A DNA stretch of 64,000 nt from Shewanella sp. MBTL60-007 (GCF_019654915.1 NZ_BPET01000027.1:1-64000); one strand, 5' to 3'. Counted from the first letter of the stretch, positions 44,139 through 53,424 are shown. Numbers and translations are program-made. The notes: generated from the sequence alone by a model not told the origin.

Positions 44139-45251
44139 ATGAATTCGGAACAACAATTTCCTAAGCCAGTAGGTGCTTTTAATGAACAAGAGTCGGCTTT
44201 AGGTCAATTTAGCGCCGGCTTATCAAATGGTCATAATGGACAACGCGATCCGAATAACCCCAACGAAAAGTTTTTCCAAGAACAGCAACTTCCAGTTTCA
44301 ATCCTGGATGACTACAAGAGTGCCGCTAGCGAGACTCAATATGAGATCTCAAACAACACGCGCCGAGTCTATCGTTCCAGTTTTGCTATTTTCAACAATT
44401 ATTGCGAACATCATAATCTAAGTGCCCTGCCCGCAGATCCGAGGAGCGTTATTTCTTTTATCGGTCATCAAAAAGAAATCTATCAGGAGAAAAGTGGCCA
44501 CCAGCTATCTAAACAAACCATTAATACCCGTTTAGCAGCAATTCGCTTTTTCCATATACAAGCAGGATATCATTCACCAACTGAACACCCCCATGTGATC
44601 AGGGTGATGCGTGGTCTGATGCGTAATCAATACCGTCAGATCTCCGACTATGATCAGCAACCGATCACCTATGATGAGTTGGAAATGTTACTGGCAGTGG
44701 TCGAGCAACAACCACAGGAGTTAACTCGATTACGAGACAAAGCCATTTTACAGCTTGGGTTACAAGGTGGTTTTCGACGTTCAGAATTGGCAGAGATAAG
44801 AGTCGAACATATTAGTTTCTTAAGAGAGAAGCTAAAAATACGTGTGCCCTATTCTAAAAGTAATCAACAAGGGCAAAGAGAATGGAAAGATCTTCCTAAA
44901 CATGAACTTTTTTCTGCCTATGAAGCAGTTCAACAATGGCTAGATGCCACTAAGATAAAACAGGGTCACCTCTTTCGTTCCCTGAGTCGAGATGGTAATT
45001 CGGTTCGAGATTACCAGATCACTCAATCTAAAATGGGCAAAGGTTTCTTAAAGGGTGATGATATTTATCAAATGATAAAAAAATACTGTGACAAGGCAGG
45101 ACTCAACTCCCGATTCTATGGCGCGCACAGTTTACGAAGTGGATGTGTCACCCAGCTCCATGAAAATGATAAAGACCATCTCTATATCATGGCAAGAACA
45201 GGCCATACAGATCCGAGATCATTGAGGCATTACTTAAAACCTAAGGATTAA
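44139..45251 (+). CDS. tyrosine recombinase/integrase
   Basis: A 370-residue site-specific recombinase. After a low-complexity N-terminal 50 residues, a SAM-like core-binding domain runs from about 65 to 165. The catalytic domain has Arg213 in GGFRRSELAEI, a strand lysine in YSKSNQQG (about 240), His330 and Arg333 in GAHSLRSG, His356 in TGHTDPRS and the nucleophile Tyr365 in LRHYLK, so the active set is complete. GAGGA precedes the ATG. No cargo or att duplication is evident beside it; it appears as a stand-alone recombinase converging on an RluA-type gene with a 4-base overlap of the 3' ends. Confidence 0.9.
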   Translation: MNSEQQFPKPVGAFNEQESALGQFSAGLSNGHNGQRDPNNPNEKFFQEQQLPVSILDDYKSAASETQYEISNNTRRVYRSSFAIFNNYCEHHNLSALPADPRSVISFIGHQKEIYQEKSGHQLSKQTINTRLAAIRFFHIQAGYHSPTEHPHVIRVMRGLMRNQYRQISDYDQQPITYDELEMLLAVVEQQPQELTRLRDKAILQLGLQGGFRRSELAEIRVEHISFLREKLKIRVPYSKSNQQGQREWKDLPKHELFSAYEAVQQWLDATKIKQGHLFRSLSRDGNSVRDYQITQSKMGKGFLKGDDIYQMIKKYCDKAGLNSRFYGAHSLRSGCVTQLHENDKDHLYIMARTGHTDPRSLRHYLKPKD

Positions 45252-45988
45252 AAGGGACAAAGGCTATTTGCAAAGACTCGCTCTCCAGTGATGGGATGGT
45301 CAAATTCAAGCCGAGTCGCATGTAGCATCAACCTTGGTGCGAGTCGATAAGAGATCTCGGAGCCATAAAGATCACAGCCAATAATCGGATGACCAAAGTA
45401 GTCACTGTGGATCCGTAGTTGATGGGTTCGGCCTGTTTCTGGAATGAACTCGACTCTAGTAACTGGTAGCAAATGGTCAATCGCTTTCTCATTCGAGCTA
45501 TTAATCTCTGCATTTTTATCAAGGCTAGAATAAGATTCTAAGGCTAAAACACGGTACAAAGAACGGGCAGCTTTGCCCTCTTTTTCACAGATCTTCATCA
45601 ACGGAAAGTTGGGCTTATCTTTCGCAATCGGCGCATCGATCACTCCGTTATCTTTATTAAGCTCGCCAAATAATAATGCAGTATAGGTTTTTAACACCGT
45701 ACGTTCACTAAATTGCTTACACAAGAGCGCATTAATTTGTTTGTTTCTCGCTATCACCATGATGCCAGAAGTCCCCAAATCTAAGCGATGAACTAAGGTA
45801 CAACCGGGGAAATCCTTAACAAGTCGGTAATGAACAGAATCAAGATTTGCAGGATTTTTACCCGATAGAGAAAGTAGACCTGAAGGCTTATTGATCAGCA
45901 AAAGGTGCTCATCTTGAAACAGTATGGTGATCTCTTCAAGACAGGGAGGCGCGATGAAATCGTCTGCCGATGATGGGGAAACTTGCAA
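45248..45988 (-). CDS. rluA: RluA-family RNA pseudouridine synthase
   Basis: A 246-residue pseudouridine synthase. The catalytic aspartate lies in TLVHRLDLGTSGIMVIARN; the N-terminal LLINKPSGLLSLSG and the late TGRTHQLRIHSDYFGHPIIG are standard RluA-family motifs. There is no S4 domain, and the length is close to E. coli RluA (219) with an insert of about 20 residues after CEKEGKAARSLYRVL. RluA modifies 23S rRNA and some tRNAs; the exact target is inferred. The start appears to be a TTG with a poor ribosome site, so the N terminus is uncertain. Confidence 0.82.
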   Translation of the reverse strand: MQVSPSSADDFIAPPCLEEITILFQDEHLLLINKPSGLLSLSGKNPANLDSVHYRLVKDFPGCTLVHRLDLGTSGIMVIARNKQINALLCKQFSERTVLKTYTALLFGELNKDNGVIDAPIAKDKPNFPLMKICEKEGKAARSLYRVLALESYSSLDKNAEINSSNEKAIDHLLPVTRVEFIPETGRTHQLRIHSDYFGHPIIGCDLYGSEISYRLAPRLMLHATRLEFDHPITGERVFANSLCPF

Positions 45989-46384
45989 TGCGCTAAATGC
46001 TCTAAAGAGATAAATGACGGCCTATGATACAGGAGTTTGCATTAAACAACGAATAGATTAAGGAGTGTGATGAGATGATATAACCGCGAAAATCGTTAAA
46101 TTTTAACCATTCATTTATATCAATAGCATTTAAATTGTTATAGGTTTACCAAATTTTGGCGACAACCCACACATGCATCATTCTGCATAATAATGCATAT
46201 TTAAAAATATAACCCCGAGATATTTTTCACCAATCTGCATATCAAGTCAAAATAGTGAATAGAATAAGCACAAGTGTATGAATAGATTAACAGATGATGC
46301 TTAATTAGGCAGAGCGTATATCCTTATACGCTCCTAGGGGGCAAATCATAAAACGAGAAATGAAAATAGAGGTTGAAACGCTGA
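45989..46384. other. AT-rich intergenic region with hairpin downstream of the porin
   Basis: No gene is seen. GAGCGTATA/TATACGCTC forms a nine-base hairpin at 46312-46333, about 50 bases past the porin stop, without a T-run; it may mark the 3' end of the porin transcript. Confidence 0.5.
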
Positions 46385-47425
46385 CTAGAAGTCGATTCTG
46401 AAGCCAACACTCGCAATTGTATCGTCAAAATCTGAGTATTGTTTTACATCAAATTGACCTAACTCTGTATGTATACGAGTCGCTTTTGACAGGCGATATT
46501 CAGCGCCAATTGCCCACTGTGAAACCTCGGGAACCTCTGTAGCAGCTGCGCCTAATTTGTCATAAACTCGGCCAGCAATTTTACCTGTACCTGAATCATC
46601 CTGACCGTATTGAGCCTTTAGTGTTAGCTTATCGATCTGATACTTAGCGCTCACGATAAAACCATCACCATCACGTTGCTGCCAGTTGTCTAAGTTTGGA
46701 TTAACAATTTCTGAGCTTTGGTACATAGAACCAAGCATTAAGTTGTTATATTTGTATTGAGCAACAAGGCGCATACCTTTGATATCTTCAACACCATCGG
46801 TGTATGCTGCTGCTAGATACAGATCACCCGTTTTGAATAACTTATCACCATAAGTTAATGCAACCTGGTAGTTTCCGTTATCACGGCGCGCATCGTCTTC
46901 ACCGTAGTAGTTATCTTCTAAAATGTAACTCGCGCCAAATTGTAGCTTGTTCCATTTAATGGTTTTATATTCTAAAGAGTCGCCCCAACGCTTATCACCA
47001 GCAAATAAACGATCGTGTTTCATAGAGTACATATCCATCGCATCAGATGTACCCTTAGCCATCTTAAACACTGGGTCGATACGGCCCGCTGCAAGTTGAC
47101 CTGCAGTAGAGTGCTTAATACCTAAGAAGGTAGGACGAGCAGAAAAAGGATTATTGTTCTTACCTTCTGTCGCACCATTAACACCCACTTCGATTTGATA
47201 GAATACGGTGAAATCTTCATTAAGCGCCGCATTACCTTTAACACCTAAACGACTCCAGTTATTTTCTAAAATAGTGCCACTTTTACCGCTATGGGTAGCA
47301 CTACCGCTATCTGAGTGAGTAACTGAATAGTCAATTCGTCCATAGAATTTATAGGCATCAGCCATAACACTTGGTGAAGCTAATACGGCGGCAGCGAGCA
47401 AAGTTAGTTTAACTGTTTTCATCAT
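46385..47425 (-). CDS. outer-membrane general porin (OmpC/OmpF-like)
   Basis: A 346-residue outer-membrane porin. The signal peptide ends at SPSVMA; the mature N terminus DAYKFYGRIDYSV and the early NNWSRLGVKG are typical of Gram-negative porins, and the C terminus ends in phenylalanine (VGFRIDF), the BAM signal. Alternating beta strands with many aromatic residues fill the rest. A ribosome-like AGAGAG precedes two adjacent ATGs. It lies 83 bases downstream of the FMN-lipoprotein gene on the same strand with only an intercistronic hairpin between, so the two may be co-transcribed. Confidence 0.88.
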   Translation of the reverse strand: MMKTVKLTLLAAAVLASPSVMADAYKFYGRIDYSVTHSDSGSATHSGKSGTILENNWSRLGVKGNAALNEDFTVFYQIEVGVNGATEGKNNNPFSARPTFLGIKHSTAGQLAAGRIDPVFKMAKGTSDAMDMYSMKHDRLFAGDKRWGDSLEYKTIKWNKLQFGASYILEDNYYGEDDARRDNGNYQVALTYGDKLFKTGDLYLAAAYTDGVEDIKGMRLVAQYKYNNLMLGSMYQSSEIVNPNLDNWQQRDGDGFIVSAKYQIDKLTLKAQYGQDDSGTGKIAGRVYDKLGAAATEVPEVSQWAIGAEYRLSKATRIHTELGQFDVKQYSDFDDTIASVGFRIDF

Positions 47426-47460
47426 CTTCTCTCTTAGTACTTTAATAATTTGAAAGGCAG

Positions 47461-47496
47461 ACGACTCAGGCGCTCTATGGCGATAGGGAGTCGTCC
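47461..47496 (-). repeat. intercistronic hairpin between FMN-lipoprotein and porin genes
   Basis: GACGACTC and GAGTCGTC enclose a second partial stem. Only a short CTTT follows on the minus strand, so it looks like a processing or attenuation element, not a full terminator. Confidence 0.6.
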
Positions 47497-47508
47497 GCTA
47501 GAGCAGGA

Positions 47509-48852
47509 TTACTTTTTCTTGTGTTCGTTGATCATTCCGTCTTGACGCATCTCTTGATACAAGATTTCTGCTTGCTTCAAGTAGTTATCCCAAGAGTTTG
47601 AACGCTTAGTGAAACCAGTTGCCGCATAGCTTCCGGTATCACCAGTGGCAGGCAGATCATCGATGATAAATAGCGAGCCACCCTGTTGTAGATGGGCATT
47701 CAAGCCATCTATCATCACATTGAAACCAATTCGTGCTGGCTCAACATAGTTGATAGATTCATACTTAGATTGACGATAGAATTTCTTTAAGGATGCATCT
47801 TTAATCTGAGCCTTCTCATCGGCAAAGATCTCATCATAATGGGCTTTTACTATTTGCTTGGTCTCGGTATCCACAACGAGTCGCAGCATGGCAGTGATAC
47901 CAGTCCAATTACCTTTTGCATCAACGAGCTTTTCAGCGTTCTGATAAAATCTTTGTTTCGTACCATCACCATTGATCTGAGCATGGATTTTGGCTGTTAA
48001 CGGAACCATAGATTGCTGAATACTATTAGAGGCACCAGCGACTACGTCGATACCGGCATACTTCAATCGATTCGGTTCTTTTAGTTTATTGCGTAGAGAT
48101 GGGTCATAATCCGGATTTAAGTCAAACGTCAACTTGTCTTGCTCAACCATAAGCTTTTCCATGGTCAAGGATGACTGTACCCAAGCTGTGCCTTTCTTCT
48201 TGCCCATTGAAAAGTTGTATTCAGACATGCGCTTAGGCACGTCTTGATATAGACGGGTATAGTAGTTTGGGCGACCGCTTTCGTTAAACTCTGCAAAAAT
48301 CACGTCTTCGGCATTATTGCTATCGGTTACAATGGCGACACTTCCCATATGGCCCTGACGGAATCGTGCCTCCTCGTAGTAGTAATCTCCCTTAAGCAAA
48401 CCTAGCTGAGGTTGAATTGACCACTTAAGCTTGAAATCTTCATCGCCGGATTCCTCTTTTGAGCCAACAGCAACATAGGCAGGCTGACTTCCGTCACGAC
48501 GAGGAACGCTGTTAACCGCTTCTAAAATACCGTTAGATGAGAAAGTTGCACCCGATACGGCGTCAATACCTTCGTGACCATTATTTGCAACGATCTTTGA
48601 AAGTAAACGCTCGGCGTTTAGATACAGAGATTCGGTTTCATTATGAGATTTGGTCTTAATATCAACAATATGACCATTTTTAACCTCTACCGTTAGCGTA
48701 ATGAGTCCCTTCTTACCTTTAGCTGAGACGTCATGAATGCCGTCTGCATATTTACCCTGCTCTACTGTGGTTGAACAACCAGCTAAGGTCATTGTCGCAA
48801 ATAGTACTGCGCTACTAACTAGCGTTTTATTGAATATTTTTGAGCGTTTCAT
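47509..48852 (-). CDS. FMN-binding-domain lipoprotein, predicted flavinylated, PplA-like
   Basis: A 447-residue lipoprotein. The ATG at 48852, with GAAGG eight bases upstream, gives a signal sequence ending in the lipobox TLAGC (Cys26); upstream in-frame ATGs are less likely. An FMN-binding domain spans about 35-110 and ends in DAVSGATFSS, the motif in which ApbE attaches FMN (Thr103). A second related segment ends GIDVVAGASNS with Ser275 in the same place. A third region (about 300-400) has VDTETKQIVKAHYDEIFAD, like the repeats of extracellular-electron-transfer flavoproteins such as PplA. It should carry one or two flavins at the cell envelope. It is divergent from apbE. Confidence 0.82.
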   Translation of the reverse strand: MKRSKIFNKTLVSSAVLFATMTLAGCSTTVEQGKYADGIHDVSAKGKKGLITLTVEVKNGHIVDIKTKSHNETESLYLNAERLLSKIVANNGHEGIDAVSGATFSSNGILEAVNSVPRRDGSQPAYVAVGSKEESGDEDFKLKWSIQPQLGLLKGDYYYEEARFRQGHMGSVAIVTDSNNAEDVIFAEFNESGRPNYYTRLYQDVPKRMSEYNFSMGKKKGTAWVQSSLTMEKLMVEQDKLTFDLNPDYDPSLRNKLKEPNRLKYAGIDVVAGASNSIQQSMVPLTAKIHAQINGDGTKQRFYQNAEKLVDAKGNWTGITAMLRLVVDTETKQIVKAHYDEIFADEKAQIKDASLKKFYRQSKYESINYVEPARIGFNVMIDGLNAHLQQGGSLFIIDDLPATGDTGSYAATGFTKRSNSWDNYLKQAEILYQEMRQDGMINEHKKK

Positions 48853-48913
48853 AATGTCTGCCTTCACGTTTTTTTTCATTGAAGCCAGAATAAAAGGTTT
48901 TAAATTCTTAACA

Positions 48914-48931
48914 ATTGCGGAAAACCGCAAT
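48914..48931. promoter_or_regulatory. palindrome ATTGCGG-N4-CCGCAAT in the flavin locus promoter region
   Basis: Perfect seven-base arms, 62 bases before the lipoprotein start and 115 before apbE. An 11-base match, GGTTTTCCGCA, recurs upstream of the sensor kinase. It is a candidate site for the local response regulator. Confidence 0.55.
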
Positions 48932-48953
48932 GCCTTAATGGAGATTTAAATTA

Positions 48954-48969
48954 TTTGACGCAGTTAACA
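48954..48969. promoter_or_regulatory. candidate CRP site between lipoprotein gene and apbE
   Basis: TTTGA-N6-TAACA matches eight of ten positions of TGTGA-N6-TCACA. Confidence 0.35.
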
Positions 48970-49045
48970 CAAACTAGGGTAAATTATTACTACTCAAGCT
49001 AGTTATGATATTTATTTAAAAATAACGCGACAACTGAACATTATT

Positions 49046-50269
49046 ATGAAACCTATTTTACCAATATTACTTTTACTGGCGGCGACTAACACCACGAGCG
49101 CAGAAACGATAAGCTTAGTAAATAACAACTCACAGAGAGCAGCATCAGAACTTTTAACAAACCTACCACCAGCACCTGATTTTAAAATAATCAATGTTGA
49201 TACAAAAGGTAACCCATACCAATGTGAAGGGAATGCCATTATTACCACGAGCAATGGGGTAACAAATTTAACCACCCTTAAATACTTTGGTACATCTATT
49301 AGTATAGATGTTTATGATACAGACAATGTCAATTTAAAATTAGCACTTTGTAACGCACTAAATGTTATACAAGAGTACCATTACCTTGCGTCAAACTACA
49401 GTACTTACCCCCATGTGACAAATATCAAAAGCATTAATAATGCGCCAGAGAAGCAGCACGATATCGACCCTAAATTGACCCAACTAATCAAAAAGAGCAT
49501 AGATTGGCATGACAAAAGCGATGGCTATTTTAATATCGCGCTGTCGCCTGTAATACAACTTTGGCGTGATTACAGAGCACAATGTGTTGGTGAGCGTAAG
49601 CTCCAAGACAGATGCGAAATTCCAAGCGCAGCAGAGCTGGAATCCGCTAAACCGCTAATTAATATAAAAAATATAAAACTCGACACTGAGAAAAACACGA
49701 TACAGATGCAGGAAGGTATGAGCATAGATCTCGGTGGGATAGCCAAGGGCTGGATGGCTGAGAAAGTTTACCTGCAGTTAAAAAAAGATGGCATGCAAAA
49801 CTTTATGATCAATGCAGGTGGAAATATTCGTCATTATGGCATTCATCCACAAGGGCGAACATTTGTGACGGCCGTTGAAGACCCTATCTGTAAAAAATAT
49901 CAAAATTCGCTTAGCCGATGTGAGACTTTTGAAGACCAATACCATGAAGTAATAACGGGCAAAGATATTACTGTGGTATCGAGTGGTAACTACCTAAGGT
50001 ATTACCGCGTTAATGGAAAAGAGTATCACCATATAATTAATCCCAAAACCCTGTATCCAAAAGATAAAGGTATATCGACAACGATAGTTATGAATAATAA
50101 CCAACTCTACGCAGATATTATCTCAACGGCCCTTTTCCTTATGCCTTTAGATAACGCAATAAAGTATACAAATAGTCATGACGATGTAGAAGCTATTTGG
50201 TTTTTAAATGAGCAAGGAGACAAAGTAGAGAGCAATGACTTTAACAAGTATAGAAAAGCCTTTAATTAA
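49046..50269 (+). CDS. apbE: ApbE-family FAD:protein FMN transferase
   Basis: Periplasmic enzyme that moves FMN from FAD onto Thr or Ser of target proteins. A signal peptide (MKPILPILLLLAATNTTSA) without lipobox cysteine implies a soluble periplasmic form. Family motifs are in order: KYFGTSISIDVYD, FNIALSPVIQLWRDY, SIDLGGIAKGWMAEKV near 226-241, MINAGGNIRHYG, YHHIINPKT and ADIISTALFLM with the metal-binding Asp. At 407 residues it is longer than usual because of an N-terminal segment and loop inserts with extra cysteines (residues about 180-190 and 275-290). It lies beside a likely substrate, the divergent FMN-binding lipoprotein. Confidence 0.9.
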   Translation: MKPILPILLLLAATNTTSAETISLVNNNSQRAASELLTNLPPAPDFKIINVDTKGNPYQCEGNAIITTSNGVTNLTTLKYFGTSISIDVYDTDNVNLKLALCNALNVIQEYHYLASNYSTYPHVTNIKSINNAPEKQHDIDPKLTQLIKKSIDWHDKSDGYFNIALSPVIQLWRDYRAQCVGERKLQDRCEIPSAAELESAKPLINIKNIKLDTEKNTIQMQEGMSIDLGGIAKGWMAEKVYLQLKKDGMQNFMINAGGNIRHYGIHPQGRTFVTAVEDPICKKYQNSLSRCETFEDQYHEVITGKDITVVSSGNYLRYYRVNGKEYHHIINPKTLYPKDKGISTTIVMNNNQLYADIISTALFLMPLDNAIKYTNSHDDVEAIWFLNEQGDKVESNDFNKYRKAFN

Positions 50270-50367
50270 AACCTTCCAATTATTTATTAACTATTTAGTT
50301 TAAGGCTAGAGATAATATATAGCTACTGCTCAATCATTATAAACGAACATTAATTACTTTTGATGTA

Positions 50368-50381
50368 GTGGTTTTCCGCAG
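50368..50381. promoter_or_regulatory. recurrence of the GGTTTTCCGCA element upstream of the sensor kinase
   Basis: GTGGTTTTCCGCAG shares 11 consecutive bases with the palindrome at 48914-48931, 91 bases before the kinase start. It suggests autoregulation by the same factor. Confidence 0.45.
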
Positions 50382-50393
50382 GTCTAAAAATTA

Positions 50394-50409
50394 TGTGACA
50401 TGCTTCACT
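50394..50409. promoter_or_regulatory. candidate CRP site upstream of the sensor kinase
   Basis: TGTGA-CATGCT-TCACT matches nine of ten conserved positions of the CRP consensus with the correct six-base spacer. Confidence 0.5.
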
Positions 50410-50472
50410 GAGCACCTGTGTTTACCACTACTTTTATCTATAATGGAGTCATAATATCAAGGTGTTTCTTTC

Positions 50473-52263
50473 TTGTACTCGATGATGATAGCCAAACTCC
50501 GCCCGTTAACCGCCATTAGTTGCCTTTTACTCTCTTGCTTTATAGCTTGTTATAGCTATGCACAACAACTTGAAACCATTCGAGTGGGAGTACTTGCCTT
50601 TACCCATCCCGACAACGTCGCTAAACGTTGGCAACCAACGATCGATAAAGTTTCTGCCGATCTCAATAGACCCTTTGAGCTCATAGCCTTAACGCCAAGT
50701 GAACTGGACTCTAAGGTAGCTCAGGGTAAGTTGGACTTTTTAATTACCAATGCATTAACAGGTGTGAGTTATAAGAAAGATTTTGGTACCACCAGCCTGC
50801 TGACACTAGTACCCAAGGGGAACAACCAACCAACCCAAGCGGTAGGTTCGGCTTTAATCACTCGCCAAGAACAACAGGTTAATAGTTTCAATGATTTAAA
50901 AGCACTCAGAGCCGTTTCCACCGATAAGCAAGCGTTCGGTGGTTTTCAAATTTTTGCCGGCGAGATGGCTCATAACAATTTAAACCCCTTTAATGATTTT
51001 AAAACGATCTCATTTGTTGGCTTCCCCCAACAAAAGTTGCTATCACTAGTTGTTAATGGCGATGCCGACATCGCAATACTGCCAACTTGTGTACTTGAGA
51101 ATGCGATTAATAATGGCGATATCGCCCCAAATATTTTAAAAGTCGTGTTAACTAAGCCAAGTGAGTCATTCCACTGTGAAACATCTAGCCAGCTCTACCC
51201 CTATTACTCATTCTCCAAGCTTGGTAAAACTGACCACCGAGTCGCCACCGATGTTATCCGTTCTCTCTTAAGCATCAAACCTTCAGAACAGGCTGCAATT
51301 ATCGGGCGCTATGACTCGTGGTCAGCAACGGTTAACGACAGCCATGTATTTAAGTTACTAAAACAGTTACGGCGATGGCCGTTTGTTACTAACTGGACTT
51401 CTATTTTTCGAACTGCGCTACCTTGGGGCGTTGCCATAGCCATCGTCTTATTGCTGGGTTATATCCACCACCTCAGAGTAAAACGCCTAGTGGTACTACG
51501 CACACGTGCTCTGCAAGCGGAAGTCCTTGAGCACACGCAAACACAAAAAGCGTTGCTGGAACAGACAAAGCAGTTTTATAAGGCACAGCGAGTATTATTA
51601 ACTGGTGAGATGGCATCAGGGATCGCCCACGAGCTAAACCAACCTTTAGCCGGGATCCGTTATCTAACTCAAGGGTGTATATATCGCCTGTCCGATGAAC
51701 AGAGCGACCTAAAAGATGCTATGAATAAAGCAATTCAACAAGTTGACCGAGCGCAATCAACCATTAAACGCTTTAGAAACTTCTGCCAACAGCCTAGCGT
51801 CATGAGCGAATGTAGTTTAAATCAGGTGTTAGAAGAAACATTGTCCCTAATGGGGGCTGAGTTTGCTCGTATGCAACTCACGCCGGTCTTTACCAGCGAA
51901 ACGGTTAAGCTAACTGCAGATCCGAGTCTTCTTCAGCAGGTGTTTGTTAATATCATTCGTAACGCAATTGATGCTATGGATAATAGCCCTGTTCCTAGCC
52001 TATCTATAACGCTCTCAAAGCAAGCACAGCAGGCTTCTATTGTATTTACAGATAATGGTACTGGCTTAAGTGAAACGGCGTTGGAGCGGTTATTCTTCCC
52101 GTTTGAAACATCGAAAGAACATGGCTTAGGTCTTGGAATGATTATCTGTAAGCGGATCATTGAAGAGCATAATGGTGAGATCGTAGCGAGAAATAATCGC
52201 GATAGTGATCCAAGCAAAACGGGCTTAACAATCACCATAACCTTACCGATAAAGGAGACATAA
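50473..52263 (+). CDS. TtrS/ThsS-like sensor histidine kinase with periplasmic PhnD-type domain
   Basis: A 596-residue inner-membrane sensor. The signal peptide is followed by a periplasmic phosphonate-binding-like (PhnD) domain at about 34-300, with FAGEMAHNN in the middle, then one membrane helix at about 315-332. A short coiled coil leads to the kinase: H-box MASGIAHELNQPLAG with His386, N-box VNIIRNAIDAMDN, and GLGLGMIICKRIIEEHNG. The layout is that of TtrS (tetrathionate) and ThsS (thiosulfate). Three cysteines in the sensor domain could take part in sulfur ligand binding. The start may be TTG 50473 or ATG 50482/50485. The regulator gene follows after one base. Confidence 0.85.
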   Translation: MYSMMIAKLRPLTAISCLLLSCFIACYSYAQQLETIRVGVLAFTHPDNVAKRWQPTIDKVSADLNRPFELIALTPSELDSKVAQGKLDFLITNALTGVSYKKDFGTTSLLTLVPKGNNQPTQAVGSALITRQEQQVNSFNDLKALRAVSTDKQAFGGFQIFAGEMAHNNLNPFNDFKTISFVGFPQQKLLSLVVNGDADIAILPTCVLENAINNGDIAPNILKVVLTKPSESFHCETSSQLYPYYSFSKLGKTDHRVATDVIRSLLSIKPSEQAAIIGRYDSWSATVNDSHVFKLLKQLRRWPFVTNWTSIFRTALPWGVAIAIVLLLGYIHHLRVKRLVVLRTRALQAEVLEHTQTQKALLEQTKQFYKAQRVLLTGEMASGIAHELNQPLAGIRYLTQGCIYRLSDEQSDLKDAMNKAIQQVDRAQSTIKRFRNFCQQPSVMSECSLNQVLEETLSLMGAEFARMQLTPVFTSETVKLTADPSLLQQVFVNIIRNAIDAMDNSPVPSLSITLSKQAQQASIVFTDNGTGLSETALERLFFPFETSKEHGLGLGMIICKRIIEEHNGEIVARNNRDSDPSKTGLTITITLPIKET

Positions 52264-52264
52264 A

Positions 52265-52861
52265 TTGAGTAATCTATATCTAGTTGACGACGACCAAGCG
52301 GTTTTAGACTCGTTAACCTGGATGCTAAATGGTCTTGGCTATCAGCCACAGGGCTTTTTGTCAGCAGATAGTTTTTTAAATCAAGCCGAACTCCAAAGTG
52401 AAGGTATTGCGATTTTGGATGTGCAGATGCCTGGCATGGATGGCAGCGCCTTACTCAACCACCTGACTAAAACCAACAGCCCTATTGCCATCATCATGTT
52501 AAGCGGCCACGGAAACATTGCTATGGCCGTACAAGCGATACAGAAAGGCGCCTTAGACTTTCTTGAGAAGCCAGTAGACGGAGACAAGCTAGTAGCCCTT
52601 CTTGAACAGGCAGAAATACAGACAAAGCTCAATATGCAGCGTAAAGTCGAGCGCGAAGCGTTAAGTGAAAAGCTCAAAACACTCACCCCAAGAGAGTACG
52701 AGGTGATGGAAAAGGTCTTGGAAGGCAAACTGAATAAAGTGATTGCAGCCGAACTTAACATTGCCCAACGAACATTGGAGTTACACCGTCAAAAAGTGAT
52801 GCAAAAGATGCAGGTGAATAACGTTGCAGAACTGGCGTTTTTAATGGGTAAAAGTACCTGA
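52265..52861 (+). CDS. TtrR-like response regulator (FixJ/NarL type)
   Basis: A 198-residue response regulator. The receiver domain has the acidic pair in YLVDDDQAV, the phospho-acceptor Asp in IAILDVQMPGMDG (about residue 55), Ser/Thr in MLSGHGNIAMA and Lys in FLEKPVDGD. A LuxR-type helix-turn-helix follows: LTPREYEVMEKVLEGKLNKVIAAELNIAQRTLELHR. The TTG start has AAGGAG seven bases upstream, within the kinase gene end, so translation is coupled. It should bind the promoter of the flavin locus. Confidence 0.92.
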   Translation: MSNLYLVDDDQAVLDSLTWMLNGLGYQPQGFLSADSFLNQAELQSEGIAILDVQMPGMDGSALLNHLTKTNSPIAIIMLSGHGNIAMAVQAIQKGALDFLEKPVDGDKLVALLEQAEIQTKLNMQRKVEREALSEKLKTLTPREYEVMEKVLEGKLNKVIAAELNIAQRTLELHRQKVMQKMQVNNVAELAFLMGKST

Positions 52862-53004
52862 TAAACAGCCTGTTATAGAGACAGCTCTTATGGAGGTGCA
52901 AGCCTCCAATAACTGCAATTTACTCACAACGAACATTTAAACTACGGCCAGCTTCTAGTGCAGATGACTAAGTACGCGTTTGCAAATAAGGGGGCAAAAG
53001 ATAG

Positions 53005-53346
53005 CTAGGCAATCCGGCTTCGGGGGCTGCGTCTCGATTGTGCCCAACGCGCACAGAACTCCCAGCCTTTCTCTTGGCATACGAGCCCAGCGTGATAACG
53101 GCTTTTTGCCAGTAGAAGTGAGCTGGTTAAAACATCAACCACAGAGCCTAATTGGGCGCTTGGTAAACTGATCTCGGCAAAACTTGCCTTGACTAAACTT
53201 GCCTCGGCGATGCCAGAGTCTATCTCATCTTGGCTCGTATTAGCTTGTTGTATGATCATATTAGACAAGCAAACCAAGCCAATTATAGAGGCAAAAACAA
53301 AGCGATGAGGCTTACCTAAATAAAGTAAAACCTTTGCTGTTCCCAT
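53005..53346 (-). CDS. hypothetical small protein with N-terminal membrane segment
   Basis: A 113-residue frame with AGGGG six bases before the ATG. It has a basic start and a hydrophobic segment (VFASIIGLVCLSNMII) near residues 17-32, then a polar region. The last 20 residues are unusually arginine-rich. I do not recognise it; it could be a small membrane-anchored protein or a chance frame. Confidence 0.45.
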   Translation of the reverse strand: MGTAKVLLYLGKPHRFVFASIIGLVCLSNMIIQQANTSQDEIDSGIAEASLVKASFAEISLPSAQLGSVVDVLTSSLLLAKSRYHAGLVCQEKGWEFCARWAQSRRSPRSRIA

Positions 53347-53424
53347 GCGTTACCCCTATCCATTCGAATACGAATATTAAGCATAACGCAAATAACAGCA
53401 GATTCAACGCTTTGATTTATTAGA

